The position numbers and the translations under genes were made by a program. This document shows positions 25,167 to 35,165 of a stretch of 36,972 bases of DNA, one piece after another. Position 1 is the first letter of the stretch. The number at the start of each line of letters is the position of its first letter. The stretch lies in assembly GCA_000432775.1 (NCBI GenBank), contig HF990397.1, positions 20,470 to 57,441 of the forward strand, written 5' to 3'. A model generated the notes under the pieces. It was given only the letters and a program-made list of their open reading frames with translations, was not told the origin of the DNA and made no database searches. The DNA is from Alistipes sp. CAG:831 (GTDB taxonomy: Bacteria; Bacteroidota; Bacteroidia; Bacteroidales; UBA932).

Positions 25167-25730
25167 ATGATAGCTGCAGCACAAAATACAACTTCAGAAA
25201 CTCCAGTTCAATGGTTTGCCATGAGCGCAACTTTCCGCCGGGAAATCAAGGCCAGGGCCTTGCTTGAAGCCGCCGGGATCGAATGCTTCATCCCAATGAA
25301 GTACATGGCGGTAACCAAGCGCGACGGCCGGAAAGCCAAAGAACTGGTTCCCGCCGTACACAACCTGATCTTCGTACATGCCAGGAGAGAGGAGATTCAG
25401 GCCGTAAAGGCCGACATCCCGTACCTACAGTGGCTCACCCGTCCATGCGACGGGCGCAACATACCCACCATCGTCCCGGACAAGGACATGGAACAGTTCA
25501 TCCAGGTCACCCGGGACAGCAATGAGAAGCTGGTCTACCTCCGTCCCGACGAAATAGACCTCCGCAAAGGTACTCCCATCCGGATCCTGGGCGGCCCGTT
25601 CAACGGCATTGAGGGTACATTCATCAAGATACAGGGCCACCGCAACCGCCGCGTCGTAGTCATGCTCAAAGGCATCATCGGCGTTGCCATGGCAGAGGTG
25701 ACTCCCGACCTCATCGAGGTGCTTAATTAA
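25167..25730 (+). CDS. upxY: UpxY-family transcription antiterminator (NusG-like)
   Basis: A 187-residue protein. Residues about 15-115 are a NusG N-terminal domain (WFAMSATFRREIKARALLEAAGIECFIPM, given here by its core WFAMSATFRRE and IECFIPMKY). A KOW-like C-terminal domain lies at about 130-187 (GTPIRILGGPFNGIEGTF). UpxY proteins in Bacteroides are encoded first in a capsule operon and let RNA polymerase read through its leader. Here the gene is not followed by glycan genes: recQ ends 3 bases away on the opposite strand. A TTG at 25152 is in frame, but it lies in the -7 box and ATG 25167 is preferred. Confidence 0.88.
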   Translation: MIAAAQNTTSETPVQWFAMSATFRREIKARALLEAAGIECFIPMKYMAVTKRDGRKAKELVPAVHNLIFVHARREEIQAVKADIPYLQWLTRPCDGRNIPTIVPDKDMEQFIQVTRDSNEKLVYLRPDEIDLRKGTPIRILGGPFNGIEGTFIKIQGHRNRRVVVMLKGIIGVAMAEVTPDLIEVLN

Positions 25731-25733
25731 AAC

Positions 25734-27467
25734 TCAGAATATCAGCTCCGTCTCCCCCGGTGCACAGAGATCACAGATGCCGCATGGCCTGCACTGTTCC
25801 TGGCCGAAGTAGGCGGAGAGGCGGCGGGAGCGGCAGGCGGACTGGGCGGCGGAGCGGTCGCTGACTGGAGAGATGTAGGTGTACATGGCGTCGAGACGCT
25901 CTTTGAAAAGACGCTTGCGCTGCTCGTAATTCTTCTCCGACAGATAGAGATTTCCGGGTGTGAGACGCTCTCCGGAAAAACAGATCAGGGGTGAGCGGGC
26001 CCTCGGAATGTAGCGGAGGACTCCTGCACGGGAAAGCTGCAGCAGCTTGAGCTTCACCACACGGGATGGCTGCTGGATGACGCGGGCGATGTAGTCCTCG
26101 TCTATGGACACCATGTGGGAGAACAGACCGGGATAGATACGCATTAGGGCCTTGACGAAGGTATCCAGGGAAGGGTCCCTGAGCTGGATACGGTAGAGAT
26201 CATCCCGGCTGACTGTGAAAGTGATGCGCGTGGGATTGTCAATCTCGTCGGTAACGCTCCAGTAACCGGCTGTTTCGATGTACTTTATGGCATTATAGGC
26301 CATGGCGGCGCCAAGCTTGTAACGGCGTACGAACTCCATGAGGTTGAACTTATATACAGCCCCGGCCCCGTCCTCATAGGCTATATTGAAGAACTTGTAC
26401 ATCTTCTGGTAGATGTCCGCCATATAGTCCAGGCCGGGGAATGTTGTCTGATAGATGGATTCCAGACGTCTGATGTCCGACTTGTTCCACAACAGCACTG
26501 CCCAGGAGCGCAACCCGTCCCGTCCGGCCCTCCCTGCCTCCTGATAGTACGACTCCACTGCCTCAGGCACGTCAAAATGACAGACGAACCGGACATCCGG
26601 CTTGTCAATCCCCATTCCGAAGGCATTGGTGGCGGCGATAACCCTCAGGTCTCCCCTCTTCCATTTTTCTTGAATGCTGCTCCTCTCCTCCTTGCTCAGA
26701 CCGGCATGGTAGAAACCGGCCGACTCTCCCTGCGAGCACAGGAACGAAGCAACGTCCCTTGCCGCCTTCCTCTCCCTCACATACACAATACCGGAACCCT
26801 GAACCGACCTGCACACCGACAGCAGCGTCCCGAACTTGTCTTCGGTTTTCCGGACTATATATGAAAGGTTGGGGCGCTCGAATCCGGAACAGATGATATT
26901 GTCCTCGGGGAAATGCAGCTTATCTTCTATATCCTTGGCCACCTGAGGAGTGGCCGTGGCCGTCAGGGCTATGACAGGTACTCCCGGCAGCAGCTCCCGG
27001 ATATCGGCAATCTGGAGGTAGTCGGGCCTGAAGTCATAGCCCCACTGCGAGATGCAGTGCGCTTCATCGACCACCAGAAAATTCACCTGCATCTTCTGCA
27101 CCCGCTTCCGGAAAATCTCGGTCCGCAGCCGCTCGGGTGAAAGGTAAAGGAACTTGTAATCACCGTAGACGGCATTGTCCAGAGTGATGTCTATCTCCCT
27201 GCGGGTCATTCCTGAATGCACTGCCAGGGCCTTGATGCCGCGGGCGCGGAGATTCTGCACCTGATCCCGGATAAGGGAGATAAGCGGGGACACTACGACA
27301 GCAAGACCGTCCCGCATCATGGCCGGAAGCTGGAAGCACAGCGACTTACCCCCTCCCGTCGGCAGGATGGCCAGCACGTCCTCTCCGGCCAGGGCGGAAG
27401 AGATGATCTCCTCCTGCTTCGGGCGGAACGACGTGTAACCCCAGTATTTCCTCAACATTTCCTTCAT
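25734..27467 (-). CDS. recQ: RecQ family ATP-dependent DNA helicase
   Basis: A 577-residue SF2 helicase from ATG 27467; an in-frame ATG at 27506 would add 13 unusual hydrophobic residues and cover the promoter. Motif 0 is FRPKQEEII, Walker A is LPTGGGKS at 35-42, DEAH is at 134-137 with CISQWGYDFRPDY after it, and motif VI is QEAGRAGRDG. A zinc module lies at the C-terminus, with one Cys in SACRSRR and three in QCRPCGICDLC. There is no HRDC domain, so it is a short RecQ. It unwinds recombination and replication intermediates. It is convergent with upxY with only 3 bases between the stop codons. Confidence 0.95.
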   Translation of the reverse strand: MKEMLRKYWGYTSFRPKQEEIISSALAGEDVLAILPTGGGKSLCFQLPAMMRDGLAVVVSPLISLIRDQVQNLRARGIKALAVHSGMTRREIDITLDNAVYGDYKFLYLSPERLRTEIFRKRVQKMQVNFLVVDEAHCISQWGYDFRPDYLQIADIRELLPGVPVIALTATATPQVAKDIEDKLHFPEDNIICSGFERPNLSYIVRKTEDKFGTLLSVCRSVQGSGIVYVRERKAARDVASFLCSQGESAGFYHAGLSKEERSSIQEKWKRGDLRVIAATNAFGMGIDKPDVRFVCHFDVPEAVESYYQEAGRAGRDGLRSWAVLLWNKSDIRRLESIYQTTFPGLDYMADIYQKMYKFFNIAYEDGAGAVYKFNLMEFVRRYKLGAAMAYNAIKYIETAGYWSVTDEIDNPTRITFTVSRDDLYRIQLRDPSLDTFVKALMRIYPGLFSHMVSIDEDYIARVIQQPSRVVKLKLLQLSRAGVLRYIPRARSPLICFSGERLTPGNLYLSEKNYEQRKRLFKERLDAMYTYISPVSDRSAAQSACRSRRLSAYFGQEQCRPCGICDLCAPGETELIF

Positions 27468-27472
27468 TTTGG

Positions 27473-27480
27473 CAAATATA
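27473..27480 (-). promoter_or_regulatory. Putative -7 box for recQ
   Basis: Minus-strand TATATTTG (TAnnTTTG) 5 bases upstream of the recQ ATG. That is very close, so the transcript would be nearly leaderless or use another start. Nearby, GGCAAATAT (27471-27479) and ATATTTGGC (27485-27493) form an imperfect inverted repeat between recQ and pckA. Confidence 0.25.
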
Positions 27481-27565
27481 ATGAATATTTGGCAAAATAT
27501 TTGCATACGTGCGTGTGAACCTTAGAAATAGAAAGAACAGATTAATTAATTTAAGACGTAACACA

Positions 27566-29168
<1,603 letters not shown>

Positions 29169-29170
<2 letters not shown>

Positions 29171-29293
29171 GATTTGCCAGAATAAGGGGAACTGCGGCGT
29201 TGTCTGCGGTATCATGGCTCAGTCATTTACCTAAGTAAACTCCTTCGCCATGAACCTTGACGCCTTGCATTTCCCCTCATTCTGACAAATCTT
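29169..29293. repeat. Long imperfect hairpin element after pckA
   Basis: The 23-base ends (29169-29191 and 29271-29293) pair at 21 of 23 positions, with AAGATTTG at one end and CAAATCTT at the other. Further pairs continue inward: GGCGT/GACGCC near 29196-29200 and 29260-29264, TCATGGC (29212-29218) with GCCATGA (29247-29253), and a core TTTAC-CTAA-GTAAA (29226-29239). The whole 125 bases therefore fold into one long stem. It begins inside the pckA stop codon. It may be a MITE- or REP-like mobile repeat or a structured RNA; the single copy here cannot decide. Confidence 0.75.
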
Positions 29294-29330
29294 GAGAGGT
29301 AATGACACTACACTTCAAAATGATTCATAG

Positions 29331-29365
29331 AGGCTGTGCTGAGTGATTCCCGGCACAGCCTTTTT
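29331..29365 (+). terminator. Rho-independent terminator downstream of pckA
   Basis: AGGCTGTGC (29331-29339) and GCACAGCCT (29353-29361) pair perfectly around a 13-base loop and are followed by TTTTT. It ends 7 bases before the start chosen for the next gene. Confidence 0.85.
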
Positions 29366-29371
29366 AATTTT

Positions 29372-30460
29372 ATGAAAATGAGACGCGCAATGCATATCGT
29401 ACTTTATGTTCTGGCTGCGGTGGCAGCCGCATTCCTGATATTCCTGCTGACTGCTGTCATCACTGATTATCGGCCGGCCGAAAGAGAGGTGCTGCAGGAC
29501 TTGTCCGGGCTTTCAGGCTCCGGTTCCGGAGATCGTTCCGGAACTACGGCAGGAGTACTCCCCGACTCCCTCTCCATCCTCTGCTGGAACATCGGCTACG
29601 GAGGCCTCGGGGACGACATGGACTTCTTCTACGACGGCGGCACGCAGGTTCGCACGTCCAGGGAGCGGACCCAGGCCAATATCAACGGCATCCTTGAGGA
29701 AATCCGCCGCCACAGCCCCGACATCATCCTCCTCCAGGAGGTGGACGAATGCTCGAGGCGGACCTACCGCATCAACGAGGTGGAGATGCTGCGCAGGGCC
29801 TTCCCCGACTATCACATTTTCCTGGGGTACAATTACAAATCCTTCCTAGTCCCCATCCCCCTGAAGGCACCGATGGGACGGGTCGCCAGCGGAGTGGTCC
29901 TGATGTCCAGGATTGCCCCGGAGGAGGTGGTCAGGTGGCAGTACCCCTCCCGCTTCCCCTGGCCCGTCAGCATGTTCAATCTCAAGCGCTGCCTGCTCAC
30001 GGCCACCTTCCGCCTCGCTGACGGCAGCAGCATAGTCATCGGCAACACCCACAACACCGCCTACGACACCGGAGGCATGCGCACCGCTGAGACCCGCTGG
30101 CTGGGAGGACTGACTGCCCGCCTCGCCTCGGAGGGCACCCCCTTCATCATCGGCGGCGACTGGAACCAGTTTCCGCCTGACTACACCCCCTCGGCGGCCG
30201 AGACCGACGACCCGCATTTTACCACCGTCGCTCTCGACACTGCCCTCCTCCAGGGCACCGGCCGCATCGCCTGGGACCCCTCGGCCAGGACCCTGCGCCA
30301 CCTCAACGTTCCCTACGGCCCGGAATCCGTCCTCACTGTCACCGATTATTTTTACATCTCCCCTGACGTCCGGACAGACAGCGTCCGTACCATTGACCTG
30401 AGCTACAGATACTCAGACCATCAGCCCGTCCTCCTGCACTGCAGGATAAAAAAAGGGTGA
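29372..30460 (+). CDS. Endonuclease/exonuclease/phosphatase family protein, membrane-anchored
   Basis: A 362-residue protein from ATG 29372 (the frame reaches 29336 but that lies in the terminator). One N-terminal membrane helix at about 7-27 (HIVLYVLAAVAAAFLIFLL) is followed by the EEP domain. Catalytic landmarks are CWNIGYG, LQEVD (Glu), GNTHN, GGDWNQF (Asp/Asn) and SDHQPVL (Asp-His) at the C-terminus. The EEP family includes phosphodiesterases acting on nucleic acids, sphingolipids or inositol phosphates. The anchored form in Bacteroidetes has no known substrate; the active site should face the periplasm. Confidence 0.9.
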   Translation: MKMRRAMHIVLYVLAAVAAAFLIFLLTAVITDYRPAEREVLQDLSGLSGSGSGDRSGTTAGVLPDSLSILCWNIGYGGLGDDMDFFYDGGTQVRTSRERTQANINGILEEIRRHSPDIILLQEVDECSRRTYRINEVEMLRRAFPDYHIFLGYNYKSFLVPIPLKAPMGRVASGVVLMSRIAPEEVVRWQYPSRFPWPVSMFNLKRCLLTATFRLADGSSIVIGNTHNTAYDTGGMRTAETRWLGGLTARLASEGTPFIIGGDWNQFPPDYTPSAAETDDPHFTTVALDTALLQGTGRIAWDPSARTLRHLNVPYGPESVLTVTDYFYISPDVRTDSVRTIDLSYRYSDHQPVLLHCRIKKG

Positions 30461-30483
30461 CTGAATCAATCATCAGCCACCCT
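30454..30483 (-). terminator. Terminator of the BACON lipoprotein gene
   Basis: AGGGTGACTGA (30454-30464) and TCAGCCACCCT (30473-30483) pair at 10 of 11 positions. On the minus strand the stem is followed by seven Ts (A-run 30448-30454). Its stem overlaps the last codons of the convergent EEP gene. Confidence 0.8.
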
Positions 30484-30503
30484 AAATCTAAGGATTCAAA
30501 CAA

Positions 30504-32381
30504 TTATTTCTCCAATACCCTGACAGTGTTGGGCTTAGGGGTAGAATGAGATAAGGCCTTGGTTCCGAATGCACCATTGTACCAGTTGACAAATTCGTCA
30601 GCATCATGTGATGCTCCTTCCTCTGTCACTGTAAAAGGCTTGCTGCGCCATACCTTGGTATAGGCTCCGTTCTTGTCTATGGCAAATCCGGCAATCACGC
30701 ACTCCTGGCCATACGACATGATGAATACTCTAGCCGGATCTGTAACCGAATAATTGTTCATCAAGTCCATCTTGATATCATTATCGCTCATAGAGGAAAG
30801 AGCGCTGCGGTCATACATATAGTAATAATACTTGTCGATGGACTCGAAGTCAGCTTCCACTTCCATGGGCATGACGCAGTCCCAGCCGCCCACATAGAAG
30901 CCGTACTCATCCGGCATAAGCTCTGCAACTTCCTCAATGGAATACCATTTGTCAAAGTTTACCTGAAATGCGACATCGGAGGTCACTTCCTCAGGAGTGG
31001 TGAAGATATGCTTGAACAAGGATGTTGTCACTGTGCCTCCGGAATATCCGAACGCGAGTATCATGTAGTCAGTATCGGCATTGAGTCCGCTGAGATATTC
31101 GGTCCTGTCACCTGAGTAGACATTGTATATCGGATAGTAATCGATGATCATCTGGAGAATCTCCTCATCGGTGTAGCCCTCGAAACTTACGGGATCGGTC
31201 TGTACCCACACGTATGAATCATCATTGGTTGTAGTAATGTTCAGTGTCGCTGTATGGGCCGTCACATTAGTGGTTTCCATTGTGATAACATTGTCCGAAG
31301 GCTCTACCTTCTCTGTATCGAATGTCTCATAGTATGGTATGGAGCACAACTGAGGAGTCTCATCAAGAGCAAATACTACAACTGTATACTTCTTCTCCGG
31401 CTCAAGGTTGAATGTATCAGTAAATACTCCCTGATATCCTGAAACCAGCAGAATAGTTTCAGGATCCATACCCATGCCTATATAAAGAGCGATATCATTC
31501 AGATAGAACTGATAGCATGTGGTAAGCATATCCACCTGCTCGGGGTCCAGTCCCTCCAGTATATTCGCATAATACCATCCGCTGTATGAACCCGGATCTA
31601 CAGTAAGAGTCACAGCCGCACCGCTGACTTTCAGATCTACGTTGAAATCCACATCGATCGTCTCGATATCCCCGCTCGTCACATCTACCCTGACAATATC
31701 CGTAAGTCTGGTCCCGGCCTCCAGGTCGATTCCGTATGCATACACCGTAAACGCCGTAGCCGGCATTACCGGTGACTTGACATAATCTATCTGGTCTCCC
31801 GTCATGGCCACAGTCTCCAGAGCTATGCCCTCGCTTTCGAAATAGACCATGTCGTCATTGAACAGGTCATCGTCCTCCGGGAACTGTGCGACGTATTCGG
31901 CAGGCGACACGAAGAATATATAATCCATCTCCTTGTCCAAAGGAATGATGTCAAAAGTAATGCTGGATGTCTGCACATCCTTCACCGTAATCTCGAACGG
32001 GGCCGGCTGAGGCTCTGCAGGCTCCTGAACGACTGCGAAAGAAACTTCTCCATCAAGGCCGGGATAAGCCACATTGAACTCCGCTTTACGACTTTCCTCA
32101 GTCTCATTCTTTGCAACTGTAAGGGTAATCTTACCTGCTACCGCGACATCAATATCTGATATCCAGTCAACAGCTTCCACTGGTTCAACAGCGATTGTGG
32201 TGCCCTCAACGGCATTCTCGAGGGTATAATCCAACGAGACCTGCCCACCGGCAGCACTTACTGCAAGTTCAGTCTGAGAGAGTTTCAGAGATGGTGGAAG
32301 AATTTTCTCTTCCTGTTCACACGAAATAATGAGAAATAATGCCGCAAACAGGCATCCGACAGTGATTTTTAAAGAATTCAT
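30504..32381 (-). CDS. BACON-domain surface lipoprotein
   Basis: A 625-residue lipoprotein: the lipobox LIISC puts the lipidated Cys at residue 21, and the following EQEE is acidic, as in the Bacteroidetes lipoprotein-export signal, suggesting display on the cell surface. Residues about 33-113 are a BACON domain (LSQTELAVSAAGGQVSLDY to VVQEP). After it come several FN3-like beta modules, each with an opening like TSSITFDIIP or TAHTATLNITT. No catalytic motif was seen. It stands alone, not beside SusC/SusD genes. A role in binding glycans or mucin is only a guess from other BACON proteins. Confidence 0.85.
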   Translation of the reverse strand: MNSLKITVGCLFAALFLIISCEQEEKILPPSLKLSQTELAVSAAGGQVSLDYTLENAVEGTTIAVEPVEAVDWISDIDVAVAGKITLTVAKNETEESRKAEFNVAYPGLDGEVSFAVVQEPAEPQPAPFEITVKDVQTSSITFDIIPLDKEMDYIFFVSPAEYVAQFPEDDDLFNDDMVYFESEGIALETVAMTGDQIDYVKSPVMPATAFTVYAYGIDLEAGTRLTDIVRVDVTSGDIETIDVDFNVDLKVSGAAVTLTVDPGSYSGWYYANILEGLDPEQVDMLTTCYQFYLNDIALYIGMGMDPETILLVSGYQGVFTDTFNLEPEKKYTVVVFALDETPQLCSIPYYETFDTEKVEPSDNVITMETTNVTAHTATLNITTTNDDSYVWVQTDPVSFEGYTDEEILQMIIDYYPIYNVYSGDRTEYLSGLNADTDYMILAFGYSGGTVTTSLFKHIFTTPEEVTSDVAFQVNFDKWYSIEEVAELMPDEYGFYVGGWDCVMPMEVEADFESIDKYYYYMYDRSALSSMSDNDIKMDLMNNYSVTDPARVFIMSYGQECVIAGFAIDKNGAYTKVWRSKPFTVTEEGASHDADEFVNWYNGAFGTKALSHSTPKPNTVRVLEK

Positions 32382-32649
32382 AAATTTGATAGTTAATTTT
32401 AATTGTTCGTTAAAAAATCAACCAGCGGTTATTTTCTAAAAAAGTGTTTGTCAAGATAATAAATTTTTAAAAATTTATTATCTTTGTGTCAGATTTAACC
32501 AACGATTTAATATTTCTCAAGTCCATCTACAGGACAGGCCGGAAAACAGCAGCCGCTCCCCTTGAATCTGCCGACAACCTCATATAATTGTAGCAACCCT
32601 TATTCCCGGCGACGGCAGGTCTCCGCCAAGCGGAAATATCAGCTGCCCC
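32382..32649. other. 268-base intergenic region with a perfect palindrome
   Basis: The left part (32382-32490) is very AT-rich and contains a 32-base perfect palindrome at 32453-32484. A plus-strand TATCTTTG (32479-32486) overlaps its right end, but no gene follows on that strand. The right part (32520-32649) is GC-rich, lies downstream of the minus-strand MBL gene, and contains no credible ORF or clear terminator. Confidence 0.6.
32453..32484. repeat. Perfect 32-base AT-rich palindrome
   Basis: Arms AAGATAATAAATTTTT (32453-32468) and AAAAATTTATTATCTT (32469-32484) are exactly complementary with no spacer. It lies 72 bases upstream of the BACON lipoprotein start. It could be a cruciform, a regulator-binding site, or a bidirectional terminator-like hairpin. 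Confidence 0.8.
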
Positions 32650-33444
32650 CTAAAATTCCATTGAGAAGACCTCGGACCTGGGCAGACTGACCAGACGGAG
32701 GTCCGCAGGCACGGACAGGCCCATGGATTCAAGGCTGCGGAGAGTGGCGTCATAGGCCAGTTCGGGGGTATTGTTGTCCTTGCTGATATGGCAGAGGAAG
32801 ATGCCGCGCAGGCCGGGATGCCAGAAACGGCGGACGGCTGCGGCGCAGGACTCGTTGCTCAGATGGCCGCAGTCACTGACAATACGGGACTTGAGGTCCG
32901 GGGGATAGGGCCCGCCCATGAGCATGTCCAGATCGTAGTTGGACTCGATGATAAGATAATCGGCTCCCGCACAGATTTCATAGGCATAATCCGGAACTTT
33001 CCCCAGGTCGGTCATGAACACGAACCGGGTCCCGAAAAAGTCCAGCCTGTATCCCAGGGTCTGGGTAGCATCGTGCGGCACCTCGAAAGTCAGGCACCTG
33101 ACTCCCCTCATCTCCGTCTCGAAACCTGGCCGCAGCACCCTGCGCGATCCTCCGATATCCGGTCCTACAGCCTTGTGCCGCGACAGGGCATCATGCAGGC
33201 GGGCCGTTGCGTACACCGGCACAGAAAGCCTCTGGGCTACCGAAGCGAGACCGCGGATATGGTCCACATGATCGTGCGTTACAAAAATCATTTCGACGGA
33301 CGATATATCTGCGCCCGCCCCTGCTAGCCTGGACTTGATAGTCCTGTAGCCCACACCGGCATCCACTATCAGAGCCGTATGCTCATCTCCTATATAGTAA
33401 CAGTTACCGTTGCTCCCGCTCGAGATACTCAGAAATCTTGCCAT
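32650..33444 (-). CDS. MBL-fold metallo-hydrolase, WalJ/YycJ-like
   Basis: A 264-residue cytoplasmic protein from ATG 33444; an upstream in-frame ATG at 33522 would lie deep in the HAD gene and adds unrelated residues. It opens ARFLSISSGSNGNCYYIG, as in WalJ/YycJ. The metal motif is His57-x-His59-x-Asp61-His62 in THDHVDHIRG; FVFMTDLGKV, IESNYD and CGHLSNE carry the other ligands. WalJ/YycJ proteins are nuclease-like MBL proteins (some with 5'-3' exonuclease activity). The first 41 bases overlap the end of the HAD gene, so it is the last gene of the cluster. Confidence 0.88.
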   Translation of the reverse strand: MARFLSISSGSNGNCYYIGDEHTALIVDAGVGYRTIKSRLAGAGADISSVEMIFVTHDHVDHIRGLASVAQRLSVPVYATARLHDALSRHKAVGPDIGGSRRVLRPGFETEMRGVRCLTFEVPHDATQTLGYRLDFFGTRFVFMTDLGKVPDYAYEICAGADYLIIESNYDLDMLMGGPYPPDLKSRIVSDCGHLSNESCAAAVRRFWHPGLRGIFLCHISKDNNTPELAYDATLRSLESMGLSVPADLRLVSLPRSEVFSMEF

Positions 33445-34057
33445 ACAGGTCTTCTTTGGGACTGAAGAGCAGAGAGTGCAGACCCGCTGCCCGTCCGGCC
33501 TCCACATTGGCCGGAGAATCATCTATGTACAGAGTCTCTTCCGGTACTATGCCGGAATCATCTATCATTTTCCGGAAAATGGCGCTGTCAGGTTTGGCCA
33601 CCCTCATCTGATAGGACAGATACAGCCGCTCGAATATCTCCTTGACATCGTAGCCGCGGGCCCTGAAGAGCTTGCGGCAGTAGCCCATACCGATAGGATT
33701 GGTATTGCTGAGCAGCAGCATACGGTAGTCTTTCTTGAAGCGCAGGAGCGCATCTATCCTGTCCTGGGGAATACCGCAGAGAAAACAATTGAGCGAATAG
33801 TCGATCTGCTCGTCCGTCACCACCCTGGGACTTCCGTCCGGAGCAGTCATGACTGCCCGCGAGCGGATGATGTCGCGGAACTGCGGAGCCGTTATCCTGC
33901 CTGTCTCGAACTTCTCGAAATAGCCCACCTGCCGGTAGGAACGCAGCACGTCCCCGAAATCCTTATAACCTACCACTTCGTTGAACGCCCTGATACAGGC
34001 CACACGGTTCAGGGGCACTATCACCCCGCCCAGATCGAAAACCAAATTCTTTATCAT
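33404..34057 (-). CDS. HAD family hydrolase
   Basis: A 217-residue HAD superfamily phosphatase-like protein. Motif I is FDLGGVIVPL (Asp7), motif II is LLLSNTN, the conserved Lys is in AKPDSAIF, and motif IV is YIDDSPANVEAG. This is the short class with a helical cap near residues 17-85. The second Asp of the usual DxD is Gly9 (DLG), as in many HAD-IA proteins that act as epoxide-hydrolase-like or uncertain enzymes. It is ATGA-coupled to mtnA, so a phosphatase step in the same pathway is possible but unproven. Confidence 0.88.
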   Translation of the reverse strand: MIKNLVFDLGGVIVPLNRVACIRAFNEVVGYKDFGDVLRSYRQVGYFEKFETGRITAPQFRDIIRSRAVMTAPDGSPRVVTDEQIDYSLNCFLCGIPQDRIDALLRFKKDYRMLLLSNTNPIGMGYCRKLFRARGYDVKEIFERLYLSYQMRVAKPDSAIFRKMIDDSGIVPEETLYIDDSPANVEAGRAAGLHSLLFSPKEDLYGKISEYLEREQR

Positions 34058-35154
34058 ACTGTTTTTTCATCTAGTTTTAGGAAAGTAAAATCATACGGGG
34101 GCCGGTATATCCCCTTCTCGGTGACAATTCCGGAAATCAGTTCCGCCGGAGTCACATCGAATGCCGGATTATAGACCTTCACCCCCTCCGGAGCCGTCCT
34201 CCTGGAAAAATACAAGTCCGTCACCTCGCTCCCGTCGCGCTGTTCCACCGGTATATCGGCGCCGGAGGCTGCCTGTGGATCTATGGAGGATGTCGGTCCC
34301 AATATATAAAAAGGTATGCCGTAGTACCGTGCGAGTATGGCCAGTGCACTTGTGCCTATCTTGTTGGCGGTATCTCCGTTGCAGGCCACCCGGTCGCATC
34401 CGGTAAATACCAGGTCTACACGGCCGGAAGCCATAAGGGATGAGGCCATGCTGTCGCATTCCAGAGTCACGTCCACCCCAGCCTTCTGCAGTTCGTAAGC
34501 GGTAATCCGCGCCCCCTGCATCAGCGGACGGGTCTCGTCAGCGTAGACTCTCGGTGCCAGTCCCCGGCTGTGAGCCAAGTAGATGGGAGCCAAAGCCGTA
34601 CCATAGCGGGAAACCGCATAGTGACCGGCATTGCAGTGGGTGAGGATTCCCATTCCGGGACGGCTGATAAGCTCCGCGCCGTATCCGGCTATCGCACGGC
34701 ACATGGCCACGTCCTCAGCCTTTATCGCATCCGCCTCGCTCCTGAGAGCATCCAACACCTTCGGAAGGCCCTTGTCAGCACAGGCTGCGTACTTCCTCTC
34801 CATCCTGCCCAAAGCCGCCGGGAGATTGACTGCAGTGGGTCTGGAAGAACAGATGTAACGGCTGATGCGGAAGAATTCCTCCCTGACGCGCCCGGAATCA
34901 AACCCGGGCACCGCAACCGCCCGCCTGAATGATACGTACAGCCCATAGGCCGCCGCTATCCCGATAGCCGGCGCCCCCCTGACCCTCAGCTTCGCAATAG
35001 CCTCGTAGACCTGCGACTCATCCCTGAGCGTAAGGAACTTCTCTTCCCATGGCAGGAGAGTCTGGTCCACGATCACCACCCCGTCCCCGCCGGGCGTGAG
35101 AGCCACACTGTCGTATGTAAAAAGATCGTCCAGCTGCACGGCCGTATCCTCCAT
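34054..35154 (-). CDS. mtnA: S-methyl-5-thioribose-1-phosphate isomerase
   Basis: A 366-residue enzyme converting methylthioribose 1-phosphate to methylthioribulose 1-phosphate in methionine salvage. The proposed catalytic Cys is Cys174 in LTHCNAG and the Asp is Asp254 in GCDRVACNGDTANKIGT. The RVRGAPAIG motif (about 57-65) and ETRPLMQGARITAYEL are diagnostic; they also separate it from eIF2B subunits. It lies 11 bases after PNP and overlaps the HAD gene as ATGA. No mtnK, mtnB, mtnC or mtnD was found in the window. Confidence 0.94.
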   Translation of the reverse strand: MEDTAVQLDDLFTYDSVALTPGGDGVVIVDQTLLPWEEKFLTLRDESQVYEAIAKLRVRGAPAIGIAAAYGLYVSFRRAVAVPGFDSGRVREEFFRISRYICSSRPTAVNLPAALGRMERKYAACADKGLPKVLDALRSEADAIKAEDVAMCRAIAGYGAELISRPGMGILTHCNAGHYAVSRYGTALAPIYLAHSRGLAPRVYADETRPLMQGARITAYELQKAGVDVTLECDSMASSLMASGRVDLVFTGCDRVACNGDTANKIGTSALAILARYYGIPFYILGPTSSIDPQAASGADIPVEQRDGSEVTDLYFSRRTAPEGVKVYNPAFDVTPAELISGIVTEKGIYRPPYDFTFLKLDEKTV

Positions 35155-35165
35155 TGTACAGACGG

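Noticed and set aside
27468..27506. N-terminal extension of RecQ starting MQIFCQIF
   Set aside because: It is encoded by AT-rich promoter sequence and does not align with RecQ, which starts near MKEMLRKYWG.
32487..32649. Small gene after the plus-strand TATCTTTG box
   Set aside because: Only very short frames (18 codons or so) occur and none has a start context or known sequence.
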